Shown here piece after piece: positions 6,504-14,461 of a DNA stretch of 20,739 bases (positions are counted from its first letter, which is position 1; each line of letters opens with the position of its first letter). This stretch comes from Methanolobus sp. UBA474 (GTDB taxonomy: Archaea > Halobacteriota > Methanosarcinia > Methanosarcinales > Methanosarcinaceae). Below the pieces are notes generated by a model that worked only from the letters and a program-made list of their open reading frames with translations, was not told the DNA's origin and searched no databases. The DNA lies in assembly GCA_002501695.1 (NCBI GenBank), contig DANZ01000096.1, positions 1 through 20,739 on the forward strand, given 5' to 3'. A program made the translations under genes and the position numbers.

Positions 6504-8490
6504 GCATATCCTGCCTCACCATTTTCATTACTGTTTCCGGTTCACGGTTGTATGCGACAACTACCTTGGCGAAGTCCCTGAAGTAAGTGACTTTCTTCTC
6601 CCGGGTCCACTCCAGGATCTCCTGGCGGCGCTTCAGCTCATCGCGCACCCTTTCTTCGGTCCAGCCCCTGTTCTCCATCACACTCTCGATCACATAGGAC
6701 CTGCCTGAGTACTGGAACATATCTCTTGATGCATCCCATGAGAACACTTCATTTGTCAGCAATTCGCCCGTACGGGAGTCAACACCTACGATCTCGGTAA
6801 GCGTCTTGCATCTCCGGACACGTTTGTCACCGACCTTGACCTGGACCTGGATAGCCACAAGGTCAAGCGCCTGGATCATTATCCGTGGAACATTGATCGG
6901 AGGGTTTTCCAGCCTGTGAATGGCTGAAGCAACCGAGTCGGCGTGCATAGTCGAGAATGTGGTGTGTCCTGTGGACATTGCCTGGAAGAGTGTCAGTGCC
7001 TCTACTCCGCGCACCTCACCCACAATTATGTATTCCGGTCTCTGCCTCAGGGACGCCCTAAGAAGTTCGTACATCTCGATAGAACCCTTGTCGCCGCTTC
7101 CGAAGGACTGCCTTGTGACACCCGGGATCCAGTTTGGATGAGAAAGGTTGAGCTCTCTTGTATCCTCTATTGAGACTATTTTCATCTCGGGCTGGATAAA
7201 AAGAGATACGGCATTCATTGCAGTCGTTTTCCCTGATGCGGTACCGCCTGCGAATATGAGGCTCTTATTGGAATCCACTGCAAGCCACATGTAGGCCAGC
7301 ATCGATGTGGAGAACGTATGGAAATCTATCAGGTTTGCCGGTGTTATAGGGTTGTCCTTGAACCGCCGGATAGTGAATGTACTGCCGCGGGTCGTGATCT
7401 CACGCCCCAGGGTAAGCTGTATACGTGAACCATCCGGCATGGTTGCATCCAGAAGCGGATTTGCTATGGAGACATGCCTTCCGCATATCTGTGCGATCCT
7501 GATGACAAACGAATCGACCTCTTCATCATCCTGGAATTCTACACTGGAAGGTATAGAATTGTAAACTTTGTGATAGAGATAGATCGGAGTATTCGGACCG
7601 TCGCATGATATATCCTCAAGATTGGGATCTCTCATGAAGACGTCTATCTCGCCGTATCCTACGAAGTTACGGACGATATAGTACATTATCTTTTCACGTT
7701 TCTTTGGAGATATATCGATCTGGTACTCCTGAAGATATGCCATCACTTTATCCCGCAGGAAAAACTCTGCGTTCTTGCGGGAAACTTCCTTTAGGTTGAT
7801 ATCGAGGGTCTCAATGAACTTTATCTTGATGGTATCCAGCAGTTCCTTCTCCTTAGGGGAGAGGCGTGGCTCCAGTGCCTGATACTGGAACTCGTGAGAT
7901 TCAGGGTTGTAGGCTATCCTTACATATGCATAGGGAGCATTTACCTCGTACAGCTCCACTTCCTTATAAGGGCTGCCCGGATCAATTGTGAAATCAACTA
8001 TAGGCCCGTGCTCTATAATATTGTAAGGATCGGTATTGATCTTTGTCCTTACGAAGAGCTTGTTCACACGGTCCTTCAGGCTTTCACGCTCTTCCTCCTC
8101 TTCGTAGATATCCTCTTCAATAAAAGGCAGTTCAAATATCTCTTTAAGGACGAGACCCCAGTAAGTTTCTTTTTCTTCGGGGACTTCTTCCTCATATTGC
8201 AGGTCCTCAAAAGATACATTTACTCTGCCTTTAAGTTCCTCGATACTTACAGTCTCATCTGCAGGCAATATAAGATTTGCAAGTTCATCCACAAAAGAGT
8301 CCTCATTTATATGAGGGATAAACTCATTTGTATTGTCGTTCGCGAGATCTTCACAATGTACCTTACCCTCCGAGACGTCATCTACATTCATACCCGAAAC
8401 AGACTGCACAGCTCCGACATCTTCACTACTGTCAGGAACTGCCGAAGCAGTTGTTTTTTCATCTTTGCCTTTACCTGAGTGATGGTCCAT
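6496..8490 (-). CDS. Tad-like motor ATPase (TadA/CpaF/GspE family)
   Basis: This 664-residue secretion ATPase would power assembly at the cytoplasmic face of the two platform proteins downstream. The P-loop is GGTASGKTT near residue 414. An aspartate-box segment SIEDTREL follows, then a Walker B region IIVGEVRGVEALTLFQ near 485 and a histidine-box region GHTTFSTMHADS. The middle domain (about 200-400) is typical of archaeal CpaF/FlaI relatives. The first 150 residues or so are an unusually acidic extension (runs such as YEEEVPEEKE and EEDIYEEEEERE) without recognisable domain, perhaps for partner binding. The ATG at 8490 has AGGAG upstream. The gene begins 21 bases after the ATPase gene at 8512 and overlaps the platform gene at 6503. 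I cannot exclude an archaellum-like or secretion role. Confidence 0.92.
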   Translation of the reverse strand: MDHHSGKGKDEKTTASAVPDSSEDVGAVQSVSGMNVDDVSEGKVHCEDLANDNTNEFIPHINEDSFVDELANLILPADETVSIEELKGRVNVSFEDLQYEEEVPEEKETYWGLVLKEIFELPFIEEDIYEEEEERESLKDRVNKLFVRTKINTDPYNIIEHGPIVDFTIDPGSPYKEVELYEVNAPYAYVRIAYNPESHEFQYQALEPRLSPKEKELLDTIKIKFIETLDINLKEVSRKNAEFFLRDKVMAYLQEYQIDISPKKREKIMYYIVRNFVGYGEIDVFMRDPNLEDISCDGPNTPIYLYHKVYNSIPSSVEFQDDEEVDSFVIRIAQICGRHVSIANPLLDATMPDGSRIQLTLGREITTRGSTFTIRRFKDNPITPANLIDFHTFSTSMLAYMWLAVDSNKSLIFAGGTASGKTTAMNAVSLFIQPEMKIVSIEDTRELNLSHPNWIPGVTRQSFGSGDKGSIEMYELLRASLRQRPEYIIVGEVRGVEALTLFQAMSTGHTTFSTMHADSVASAIHRLENPPINVPRIMIQALDLVAIQVQVKVGDKRVRRCKTLTEIVGVDSRTGELLTNEVFSWDASRDMFQYSGRSYVIESVMENRGWTEERVRDELKRRQEILEWTREKKVTYFRDFAKVVVAYNREPETVMKMVRQDMHV

Positions 8491-8511
8491 TATTACCTGC
8501 TCCTGTAAAGA

Positions 8512-9312
8512 TCAGTCACTCTTATTTGCAGAGAGTGAGAGCTTTTTACCCTTCTTTACCTTCTTCTTCTTGTCCTCCTGGAAGGTCGCAACTGCGGGGA
8601 CCTTTATTCCTGCAACAGATGCGGAGAAGCGATTAAACCCAACCGAAACAGGAGAGCCAGGATATTTGACCACAACAGGAGCCTTAAATGCCATGGAGTT
8701 TTTGACATTGGCATCTTCGGGCAGGTTCTCAAGCACCTTGATACCCAGAGTACCTTCTATCCGCTCAGCACTGAGCTCATTGGAGAACACACCTGTCCGG
8801 TTCAGGAAAAATCCAAGGAACTGTTTGTTCATGGATTCTGCAATGGTCTTTACTTTCATTGCACCTGCAAGAGAGGCGATATCCGGATTCACGACCTGTA
8901 TTACCTCATCGGCCAGGGAAATTGCAGAAATGGAATTTTTAGTTATACCTGTGGGAGAATCTATAATTATAAACTCATAATTCTCCCTGAGACTTTCAAC
9001 GACATCAGCCAGATTATCAGGATTTGTGTTCATGAAGCTCTGCAGGGAGATACTGCCGGGTATCACTTTCATGTTATTCGGACCGTCATAGACTGCCTCT
9101 GCGATACCGGCATTACCTGCAAGCACATCATGTAATGAGGATCTGGACGTCTCAATGCCCAGCATCAGCCCTATTGTGGGCATCCCTATATCTGCATCGA
9201 TCAGAAGTGTCTTCTTGGCAAAACCTGCGATCGCAGCACCAAGGTTTATCGAAGCTGTGGTTGAGCCGGTACCACCTTTTCCGGAAACAATTGTATATAT
9301 CTTTGCGGTCAT
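8512..9312 (-). CDS. ParA/MinD-family ATPase of TadZ/CpaE type
   Basis: This 266-residue protein heads the Tad-like operon. The fold signatures are the deviant P-loop SGKGGTGSTT at residues 10-19, LLIDADIGMPTIG near 37-49 and IIIDSPTGIT near 117-126. Lys12, the signature lysine of MinD-type ATPases, is present, but the ordinary P-loop lysine is Ser17 (codon TCA). TadZ/CpaE proteins, which localise Tad pilus machinery, are known for atypical P-loops, so this supports the operon assignment; ATP binding may be altered. The C-terminus is lysine-rich (EDKKKKVKKGKK). I chose the ATG at 9312 because AAGGGGTG precedes it and MTAKIYTIVSGKGG is the normal family start; an in-frame ATG at 9375 would add 21 residues unlike the family. 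Confidence 0.88.
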   Translation of the reverse strand: MTAKIYTIVSGKGGTGSTTASINLGAAIAGFAKKTLLIDADIGMPTIGLMLGIETSRSSLHDVLAGNAGIAEAVYDGPNNMKVIPGSISLQSFMNTNPDNLADVVESLRENYEFIIIDSPTGITKNSISAISLADEVIQVVNPDIASLAGAMKVKTIAESMNKQFLGFFLNRTGVFSNELSAERIEGTLGIKVLENLPEDANVKNSMAFKAPVVVKYPGSPVSVGFNRFSASVAGIKVPAVATFQEDKKKKVKKGKKLSLSANKSD

Positions 9313-9497
9313 CGAACACCCCTTTGGATATGTAATTATATTTTTAATGATGCTTTCATTTAAATTGGTCAGCATATTATGTATTTAGATATAATTATTT
9401 AATCAAGGTTTCATAAATATAAAAAGATATCCATGATATATCAGGACCGCTTTCAGCAGACCAATCAATATATACTATGATACAGACAGGAATGCTC
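9313..9497. promoter_or_regulatory. Divergent promoter region, Tad-like operon and tsr3
   Basis: The gap is strongly AT-rich. For the minus-strand operon, 9389-9403 reads ATTAAATAATTATAT. For the plus-strand gene, ATAAATATAAAAAG at 9413-9426 and ATATATAC at 9468-9475 are TATA-like. The second would place transcription close to the chosen tsr3 start, giving a nearly leaderless message. Confidence 0.4.
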
Positions 9498-10019
9498 ATG
9501 GAAGAAACAAACGAAAAGAATGTAAAGCTCTTCATTTACCATGCAAGCCAGTGCGATCCCAAAAAATGCACAGGGAAGAAAATGGCACGTTTTGATCTTG
9601 CCCGCCTTTCCGACCAGGTGAACAGGATACCCCGCGGGTCCATTCTCCTGGATCCGATGGCAGAGAAGGCGCTTTCCCCGGAAGACAGTGCCGTTAAAGG
9701 AATCACTGTCCTTGACTGTTCATGGGAGCATGTGGAGGAGGTGTTCCCCCAGCTGGTCAGGCTCAACCTGCAGCACCGTGCGCTTCCTTACCTGATTGCA
9801 GGCAATCCTGTAAACTTTGGCAGGCCTTTTAAACTCACATCTGCGGAAGCCTTCGCTGCCGCCCTGTATATACTGGGTAATAAACATCAGGCTCAGGCAG
9901 TTATGGGCAAGTTCAACTGGGGGCATACTTTCCTTGAACTGAACCACGAGCCCCTGGAAGAGTACTCAAAAGCAAAGGACAGCAAAGAGATACTGAAGAT
10001 ACAGAGCGAATACATCTGA
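9498..10019 (+). CDS. tsr3: 16S rRNA aminocarboxypropyltransferase (Tsr3/DUF367)
   Basis: The family transfers an aminocarboxypropyl group from S-adenosylmethionine to a (pseudo)uridine in small-subunit rRNA during ribosome maturation. The 173-residue product shows the family pattern: an N-terminal RLI-like part LFIYHASQCDPKKCTGKKMARF, then SILLDPMAEKALSPED, LDCSWEHVEEVFP, RALPYLIAGNPVNFG and LTSAEAFAAALYILG. Start choice is open: ATGs at 9477, 9492 and 9498 are in frame. I prefer 9498 because AGG lies seven bases upstream and nothing similar precedes 9477. The next gene follows after 19 bases and is probably co-transcribed. Confidence 0.9.
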   Translation: MEETNEKNVKLFIYHASQCDPKKCTGKKMARFDLARLSDQVNRIPRGSILLDPMAEKALSPEDSAVKGITVLDCSWEHVEEVFPQLVRLNLQHRALPYLIAGNPVNFGRPFKLTSAEAFAAALYILGNKHQAQAVMGKFNWGHTFLELNHEPLEEYSKAKDSKEILKIQSEYI

Positions 10020-10038
10020 ATAGATACGGAGTGTCCGC

Positions 10039-10494
10039 ATGAAGATGCAGATCGGAGTGATAGGTGCCGGTACATGCGATGCGATCATCGGGAAGGTGGC
10101 AGAGGACGTGGGAAGGGAGATAGCAAAGAGAAACGCTTTTCTGGTATGCGGAGGACGCGGAGGAGTTATGGGATCTTGTGCCCGCGGAGCAAAAATGGAA
10201 GGCGGCACTACTGTGGGAATACTCCCTGGAGATAGCCGCCTGAGTGCGAACCCATATATAGATATTGCGATCCTGAGCAATATGGGACATGCCAGGAATG
10301 CCATCATTGCGCAGTCATGTGATGCGCTGATAGCTATCGGAGGCGGGTACGGGACGCTTTCCGAGATAGCACTTTCCCTGAAAATGGGAAAAAAGGTTGT
10401 CACGCTCCTGACAAAGTGGGATATAGAGGGAACTATAAAAGCTGACAGCCCCGCGCAAGCTGTTGAGATGGCAATGAGTGAACTGCCTCTTTAA
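10039..10494 (+). CDS. TIGR00725 family protein, LOG-like Rossmann fold
   Basis: This 151-residue protein has a nucleotide-binding Rossmann-type fold related to the LOG/lysine-decarboxylase-like family. Motifs are IGVIGAGTCDAIIGKVAE at the N-terminus, CGGRGGVMGSCARGAK near 37-52, GILPGD near 60, and the signature IGGGYGTLSEIALSLKMGKKV near 97-118. In LOG enzymes the GGGxGTxxE motif binds a nucleotide phosphate, and some members release cytokinin-like bases from nucleotides; the activity of the short TIGR00725 branch is not established. GGAG lies seven bases before the ATG. It follows tsr3 at a gap of 19 bases and converges on the exonuclease gene 39 bases downstream. Confidence 0.87.
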   Translation: MKMQIGVIGAGTCDAIIGKVAEDVGREIAKRNAFLVCGGRGGVMGSCARGAKMEGGTTVGILPGDSRLSANPYIDIAILSNMGHARNAIIAQSCDALIAIGGGYGTLSEIALSLKMGKKVVTLLTKWDIEGTIKADSPAQAVEMAMSELPL

Positions 10495-10533
10495 AGCGGG
10501 CCTCTGCGCATTTGAATGATCCATGTCTCCCGG

Positions 10534-11307
10534 TCAGAATTCCATTACAATGCCCAGAGGGCAGTGGTCAGAACCCGGAACATCCGGCATGATGAATGAG
10601 TCGCGGATATTCCCGGCAGCATTCTGACTTGCATAGAAGTAGTCTATCCTCCAGCCCACATTGCGGGCTCTTGCTCCGGACCTCATGCTCCACCAGGTAT
10701 AGTGTCCGGGTTCCGGGTGGAAGGCTCTGAAAACATCCACATAGCCCTTTGAGAGGAACCTGTCGATCCATGCCCGTTCCTCGGGTAGGAAACCTGAGAT
10801 GGCCTCATTCTCTTTAGGGCGTGCAAGGTCTATCTCCCTGTGGGCTGTGTTCACGTCGCCGCAGATGAGGATCTTCCTTCCCTGCTTTTGCAGCATATGG
10901 ACATATTCCAGAAAAGCATCATAGAACTCCATTTTGTAATCGAGTCTTTCCTGAGAGGCTTTGCCATTGGGGAAGTAGATGTTGAACAATATGAACTCCC
11001 CGTAATCAGCTATGAGTATCCGTCCTTCGCGGTCGAATTTTGGAATGCCAAAGCCGCATTTTATGCTCAGAGGCTCTTTTTTGGCGTAGAGTGCCACACC
11101 GCTATAACCTTTCTTTTCAGCAGACGAGAAGTAGCTATGGTAACCCTGCACTTCAATAAGCTCGAGTCCCAGCTGCTCTTTTTGTGCCTTTGTCTCCTGG
11201 ATGCAGAGGATATCAGGCTGTTCTTTCCGGAACCATTCCAAAAAACCCTTTTTTTGCACAGATCGGATTCCATTGACATTCCATGAGATTATCCTTATTT
11301 TTTCCAT
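10534..11307 (-). CDS. xth: Exonuclease III family AP endonuclease
   Basis: This is a DNA-repair nuclease of the exonuclease III/AP endonuclease family, cutting the backbone at abasic sites. With the ATG at 11307 it has 257 residues, the usual length. The catalytic set is complete: SWNVNG with Asn10, QETK with Glu38, YFPNG with Tyr111, GDVNTAH with Asp151 and Asn153, RIDYFYAS with Asp222, and GSDHCP with Asp247 and His248. ATGs at 11325 and 11319 are also in frame, but homologues start directly before the I(I/V)SWN strand. No strong ribosome site is seen before any of them, so the message may be leaderless. It is a single gene convergent with the TIGR00725 gene. Confidence 0.92.
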   Translation of the reverse strand: MEKIRIISWNVNGIRSVQKKGFLEWFRKEQPDILCIQETKAQKEQLGLELIEVQGYHSYFSSAEKKGYSGVALYAKKEPLSIKCGFGIPKFDREGRILIADYGEFILFNIYFPNGKASQERLDYKMEFYDAFLEYVHMLQKQGRKILICGDVNTAHREIDLARPKENEAISGFLPEERAWIDRFLSKGYVDVFRAFHPEPGHYTWWSMRSGARARNVGWRIDYFYASQNAAGNIRDSFIMPDVPGSDHCPLGIVMEF

Positions 11308-11414
11308 AGCATGACCCATGTACAATAAACCTGCTATGTTATAATCCTCTCTGGGCGTGCAGGCGATAGATACAGGGGGACAAAGAATGTTTTAGATATC
11401 GGACACGAACTACA

Positions 11415-11430
11415 TTATCTATATAGATAA
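11415..11430. promoter_or_regulatory. 16-base perfect palindrome in divergent promoter region
   Basis: TTATCTATATAGATAA is its own reverse complement. It lies between the divergent exonuclease gene and the transporter gene and contains a TATA-like core, so it could be a promoter, an operator or both. The rest of the gap, 11308-11585, is AT-rich with a second TATA-like run CATATATATG near 11435-11444, and no gene is seen. Confidence 0.4.
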
Positions 11431-11585
11431 ACCTCATATATATGCTGTGCAAATTACATCCATGCCTGTTATCGTATTTATCACAGATTTAAGCACCATC
11501 CCCTATATGAGATCAGAAGAATATAGCAGACAATTCTGAAAGCTTCCTGTTAGATAATTTAAAGATCACCGGAATGAGGAGAGAA

Positions 11586-13841
11586 ATGGCCGCAGTTGAA
11601 ACGCAGGAACGATTGGGACGCAGCATGGGTTTTTTCTCAACTTTTGCGCTTGGTACCGGCACGATGATAGGGGCCGGGATATTCATCCTCCCGGGAATAG
11701 CTATGGAAAATGCAGGCCCTGGGGCGATAATCGCGTTTCTGCTGGGAGGGATCATTTCAATAGCCACAGCCATCAGCATGGCAGAACTGGCGACTGGAAT
11801 GCCTTCTGCTGGTGGAAGCTATTATTATATCAGCCGGACTATGGGAGCTGTTCTTGGTGCTGTAATAGGACTTGGATCCTGGCTGGCGCTGATATTCAAA
11901 GGCTCATTTGCTCTCATCGGACTGGCGGAATATTTTAAGATCTACTATGACCTTCCCCTGTATTTGATCGCAGTTGCTGCAGGAATTATCCTGCTTGTGA
12001 TAAATTATCGTGGTGCAAAGAGCAGTGGCTCATTGCAGAATATCATTGTGGCAATATTAATAGTGATCATCCTGGCATTCATATATAAAGTGGCCCTTAT
12101 TGGAGAAACAGGCAATTTAACGCCTGTTGTACCTTATGGCCCCCTGTCCATCCTGACCACGACCGGGATAATCTTTATATCGTACCTCGGACTTGCAGAG
12201 ATCTCCACTGTTTCCGAAGAGGTCAAGAATCCTTCCCGTAACCTGCCGCTTGCATTTATTGCCTCGGCAGTGGCAGTGACCTTGATGTATGTCGGCATAA
12301 TGGTAGTAGTGGTGGGAGTATCAACCCCGGGAGCTGCATCCACGGTTACCCCGCTTGCAGATATAGCAAGCATGATGGGGGGAGAGATCGGCATGCTAAT
12401 TATGGTCCTTGGTGCACTGTTCGCCACACTTTCCACAGCCAATGGGGCCATACTATCGTCCTCCAGGTTCCCTTTTGCCATGAGCAGGGATGCACTGATG
12501 CCAAGATGGTTCATAAAGATCCATAAAACATTCGAGACGCCATCTAATGCCATATTGGTGACCGGTACAGTTATGATCCTGCTTTTGTTCCTGTTCGATA
12601 TTGAACAGCTGGCAAGACTTGGAGGTGCTTTTAATATACTTATCTTTGTCCTGCTGAACGTGGCTGTAATAATCCTGAGGAAGCGGACTTTGCCGGGCTA
12701 TGAGCCTACATTCCGGGATCCGTTCTTTCCATTCACCCAGATAGTGGGGATCGCGGGAAGCCTTATACTGATGCCGTTCCTCGGGGTCCTGCCCCTGTTC
12801 TTTGCATTGGTGATGGTGTTTGCCGGTGTGGGCTGGTTCAGGTACTACGGAAGGGGGAAAGCCATACCTGGATATAGTTTATTCGATCTGCTGGAAAATA
12901 CGGTCGAACAAACGAACATAAAGCCGGAATCCACCGTTAAGGTATTGGTGCCCATATCCAATCCCAGGCACGAGCGCGACCTTCTGAAACTGGCGGATTG
13001 CCTGGGCAGTGAAATAATCGGCCTCCATGTGATCAAGGTGCCAGACCAGACAAGTTTGCAGGTGGCTCAAAAAGCATATCATGACACGCACATCGAGATG
13101 GATGCCCGTTTTAAAAAGGAGTTTGACAGATACCCTGTCATCCTTGGGCAGAAAAGGGACTATATTGTTGCCTTTGACCATGACATAGCGAATTCTATCA
13201 TAGAACAGGCCGAGATAGAGAATGTAGACACCATTATTATGGGATGGCATGAGGCAAGCAGGTTCCAGTACTCCCTCGGAGAAGTAGCGAGTGATGTACT
13301 TGCTTCATCTAAAAAGCAGATCGTGCTATTGAAGGGATATCTGCCAGACAGGATAAACAGGATACTGGTGGCATATAATGGAAAAGAGAACTCTGTATAT
13401 GGACTATATCTGGCCAGGAAACTTGCTGTCAATACCGGGGCTCAGATGACAGTGATCGCAGTGATCAGCCCCGATGCGGAAGAGGACAGGAAAGAGGAGA
13501 TCACTGCAAAGATCGCTGAATTGGCGGCGGAGGAGAACATGAGGCCTGTTGAGTTCAGGATATTGGAAAGGTACTCTGTCGAAGACGCCATACTTGAAGC
13601 AGCTGAAGACAGCGATGTGACAATAATCGGGGACTCCAGCCAGAGATTCAAAATATCCCTGATCGGGACCCTGTCGCAAAGAATAGCCAGGCATTCAAAA
13701 AAGCCGGTACTGATCGTGAAAAAGTCCAGGCCCATATCAAAGGAAAGTATGAATTATCTTTTGAGAAGATCGCTGCGTAAATGCAGAGACAGGCTGGATA
13801 AGCACAAAAGCGGTCCAGGTGCTCTATCAGCTGAGCAGTAG
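11586..13841 (+). CDS. APC-type amino acid transporter fused to two universal stress domains
   Basis: This 751-residue membrane protein starts with an APC-superfamily permease of about 12 hydrophobic segments (residues about 15-430). It includes GTGTMIGAGIFILPG, the substrate-site loop of the first helix, and a SYLGLAEISTVSEEVKNPSRN region. Two universal stress protein domains follow, near 445-590 (KVLVPISN to KKQIVLLKG) and 590-715 (RILVAYNG to KKPVLIVKK). In UspA proteins such tails bind ATP or AMP and may gate transport by energy state; here the GxxGx9GS nucleotide motif is not obvious. The substrate is probably an amino acid or polyamine. GAGGAG at 11576-11581 supports the ATG at 11586 over the one at 11574. 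The gene ends TAG-GAC-TGA, with a second stop two codons later. Confidence 0.9.
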   Translation: MAAVETQERLGRSMGFFSTFALGTGTMIGAGIFILPGIAMENAGPGAIIAFLLGGIISIATAISMAELATGMPSAGGSYYYISRTMGAVLGAVIGLGSWLALIFKGSFALIGLAEYFKIYYDLPLYLIAVAAGIILLVINYRGAKSSGSLQNIIVAILIVIILAFIYKVALIGETGNLTPVVPYGPLSILTTTGIIFISYLGLAEISTVSEEVKNPSRNLPLAFIASAVAVTLMYVGIMVVVVGVSTPGAASTVTPLADIASMMGGEIGMLIMVLGALFATLSTANGAILSSSRFPFAMSRDALMPRWFIKIHKTFETPSNAILVTGTVMILLLFLFDIEQLARLGGAFNILIFVLLNVAVIILRKRTLPGYEPTFRDPFFPFTQIVGIAGSLILMPFLGVLPLFFALVMVFAGVGWFRYYGRGKAIPGYSLFDLLENTVEQTNIKPESTVKVLVPISNPRHERDLLKLADCLGSEIIGLHVIKVPDQTSLQVAQKAYHDTHIEMDARFKKEFDRYPVILGQKRDYIVAFDHDIANSIIEQAEIENVDTIIMGWHEASRFQYSLGEVASDVLASSKKQIVLLKGYLPDRINRILVAYNGKENSVYGLYLARKLAVNTGAQMTVIAVISPDAEEDRKEEITAKIAELAAEENMRPVEFRILERYSVEDAILEAAEDSDVTIIGDSSQRFKISLIGTLSQRIARHSKKPVLIVKKSRPISKESMNYLLRRSLRKCRDRLDKHKSGPGALSAEQ

Positions 13842-13985
13842 GACTGAATGGCTTAGATCTGCCATTCGCCTTCATCTTTTCTGTTTTGAACGCCGCTGAG
13901 AGTACTTGTAGCGCATTTTTGATTTGGTTTAATCCGGACAAGTGTGAACTGTATAGCAGTAATTAACTTTAAATAATAAAAAGAA

Positions 13986-14006
13986 TTAACTAACATTAGT
14001 TGTTAA
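13986..14006. promoter_or_regulatory. Candidate PerR/Fur operator with TATA box upstream
   Basis: TTAACTAACATTAGTTGTTAA contains the perfect arms AACTAA (13988-13993) and TTAGTT (13996-14001). TTGTTAAAA is repeated at 14000-14008 and 14014-14022. A TATA-like run TTTAAATAATAAAAAG lies just upstream near 13968-13983, so the repeat overlaps the expected transcription start. That position suits self-repression by the regulator gene that follows. The other part of the 13842-14066 gap shows no gene. Confidence 0.45.
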
Positions 14007-14066
14007 AACGTATTTGTTAAAAATAAGCACAACCTGCAAAGACAAACAGAGAAGGAAGGATCACAG

Positions 14067-14459
14067 ACGGACACAGAAGGCATCAAATACACTAATCAAC
14101 GGATAGAGATCCTGGAGTTCCTCAAGGAATTCGATGGGCATCCCACCGTCGATGATGTGTACGAAGGGGTCAGGAAGAAACTGACCAGGATCAGCAAAGC
14201 CACTGTATATAATAATCTGAGGTTCCTGGCCGAAAAGGGCCTTATCAAAGAGGTGAATATCAAGGGAGTTTCCAGGTTTGAGGCAAATCTTGTACCACAC
14301 CACCACATCATATGCATAGGATGTGGAAGGATATCTGATTACGAATCAGAGGAACTGACAGACTACTCGCTGAAGATAGCGGGGGATATAGAAGGCTTTG
14401 AAGTAGAGACTACAGATACGAACTTTTATGGTTTCTGCAATGAATGTAAGGAGGATTAA
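14067..14459 (+). CDS. PerR/Fur family peroxide or metal-responsive regulator, non-canonical start
   Basis: The protein is a winged-helix repressor of the Fur superfamily, most like PerR. Conserved sequence runs from YTNQRIEILEFLKEFDGHPT through SKATVYNNLRFLAEKGLI to HHHIICIGCG and the C-terminal FCNEC. Counted from an assumed start at 14067, His25, Glu72, His78-80 and Asp91 fit the regulatory metal positions (PerR D85 is Glu here), and C83/C86 plus C124/C127 form the structural zinc site. No ATG, GTG or TTG occurs between the upstream stop (14004-14006) and a GTG at 14157, and that GTG would delete 30 conserved residues including His25. GGAAGGA at 14054-14060 points to ACG at 14067 as initiator, one transition from ATG. 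The next gene is peroxiredoxin, so peroxide sensing is likely. Confidence 0.85.
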   Translation, partial: TDTEGIKYTNQRIEILEFLKEFDGHPTVDDVYEGVRKKLTRISKATVYNNLRFLAEKGLIKEVNIKGVSRFEANLVPHHHIICIGCGRISDYESEELTDYSLKIAGDIEGFEVETTDTNFYGFCNECKED

Positions 14460-14461
14460 AT

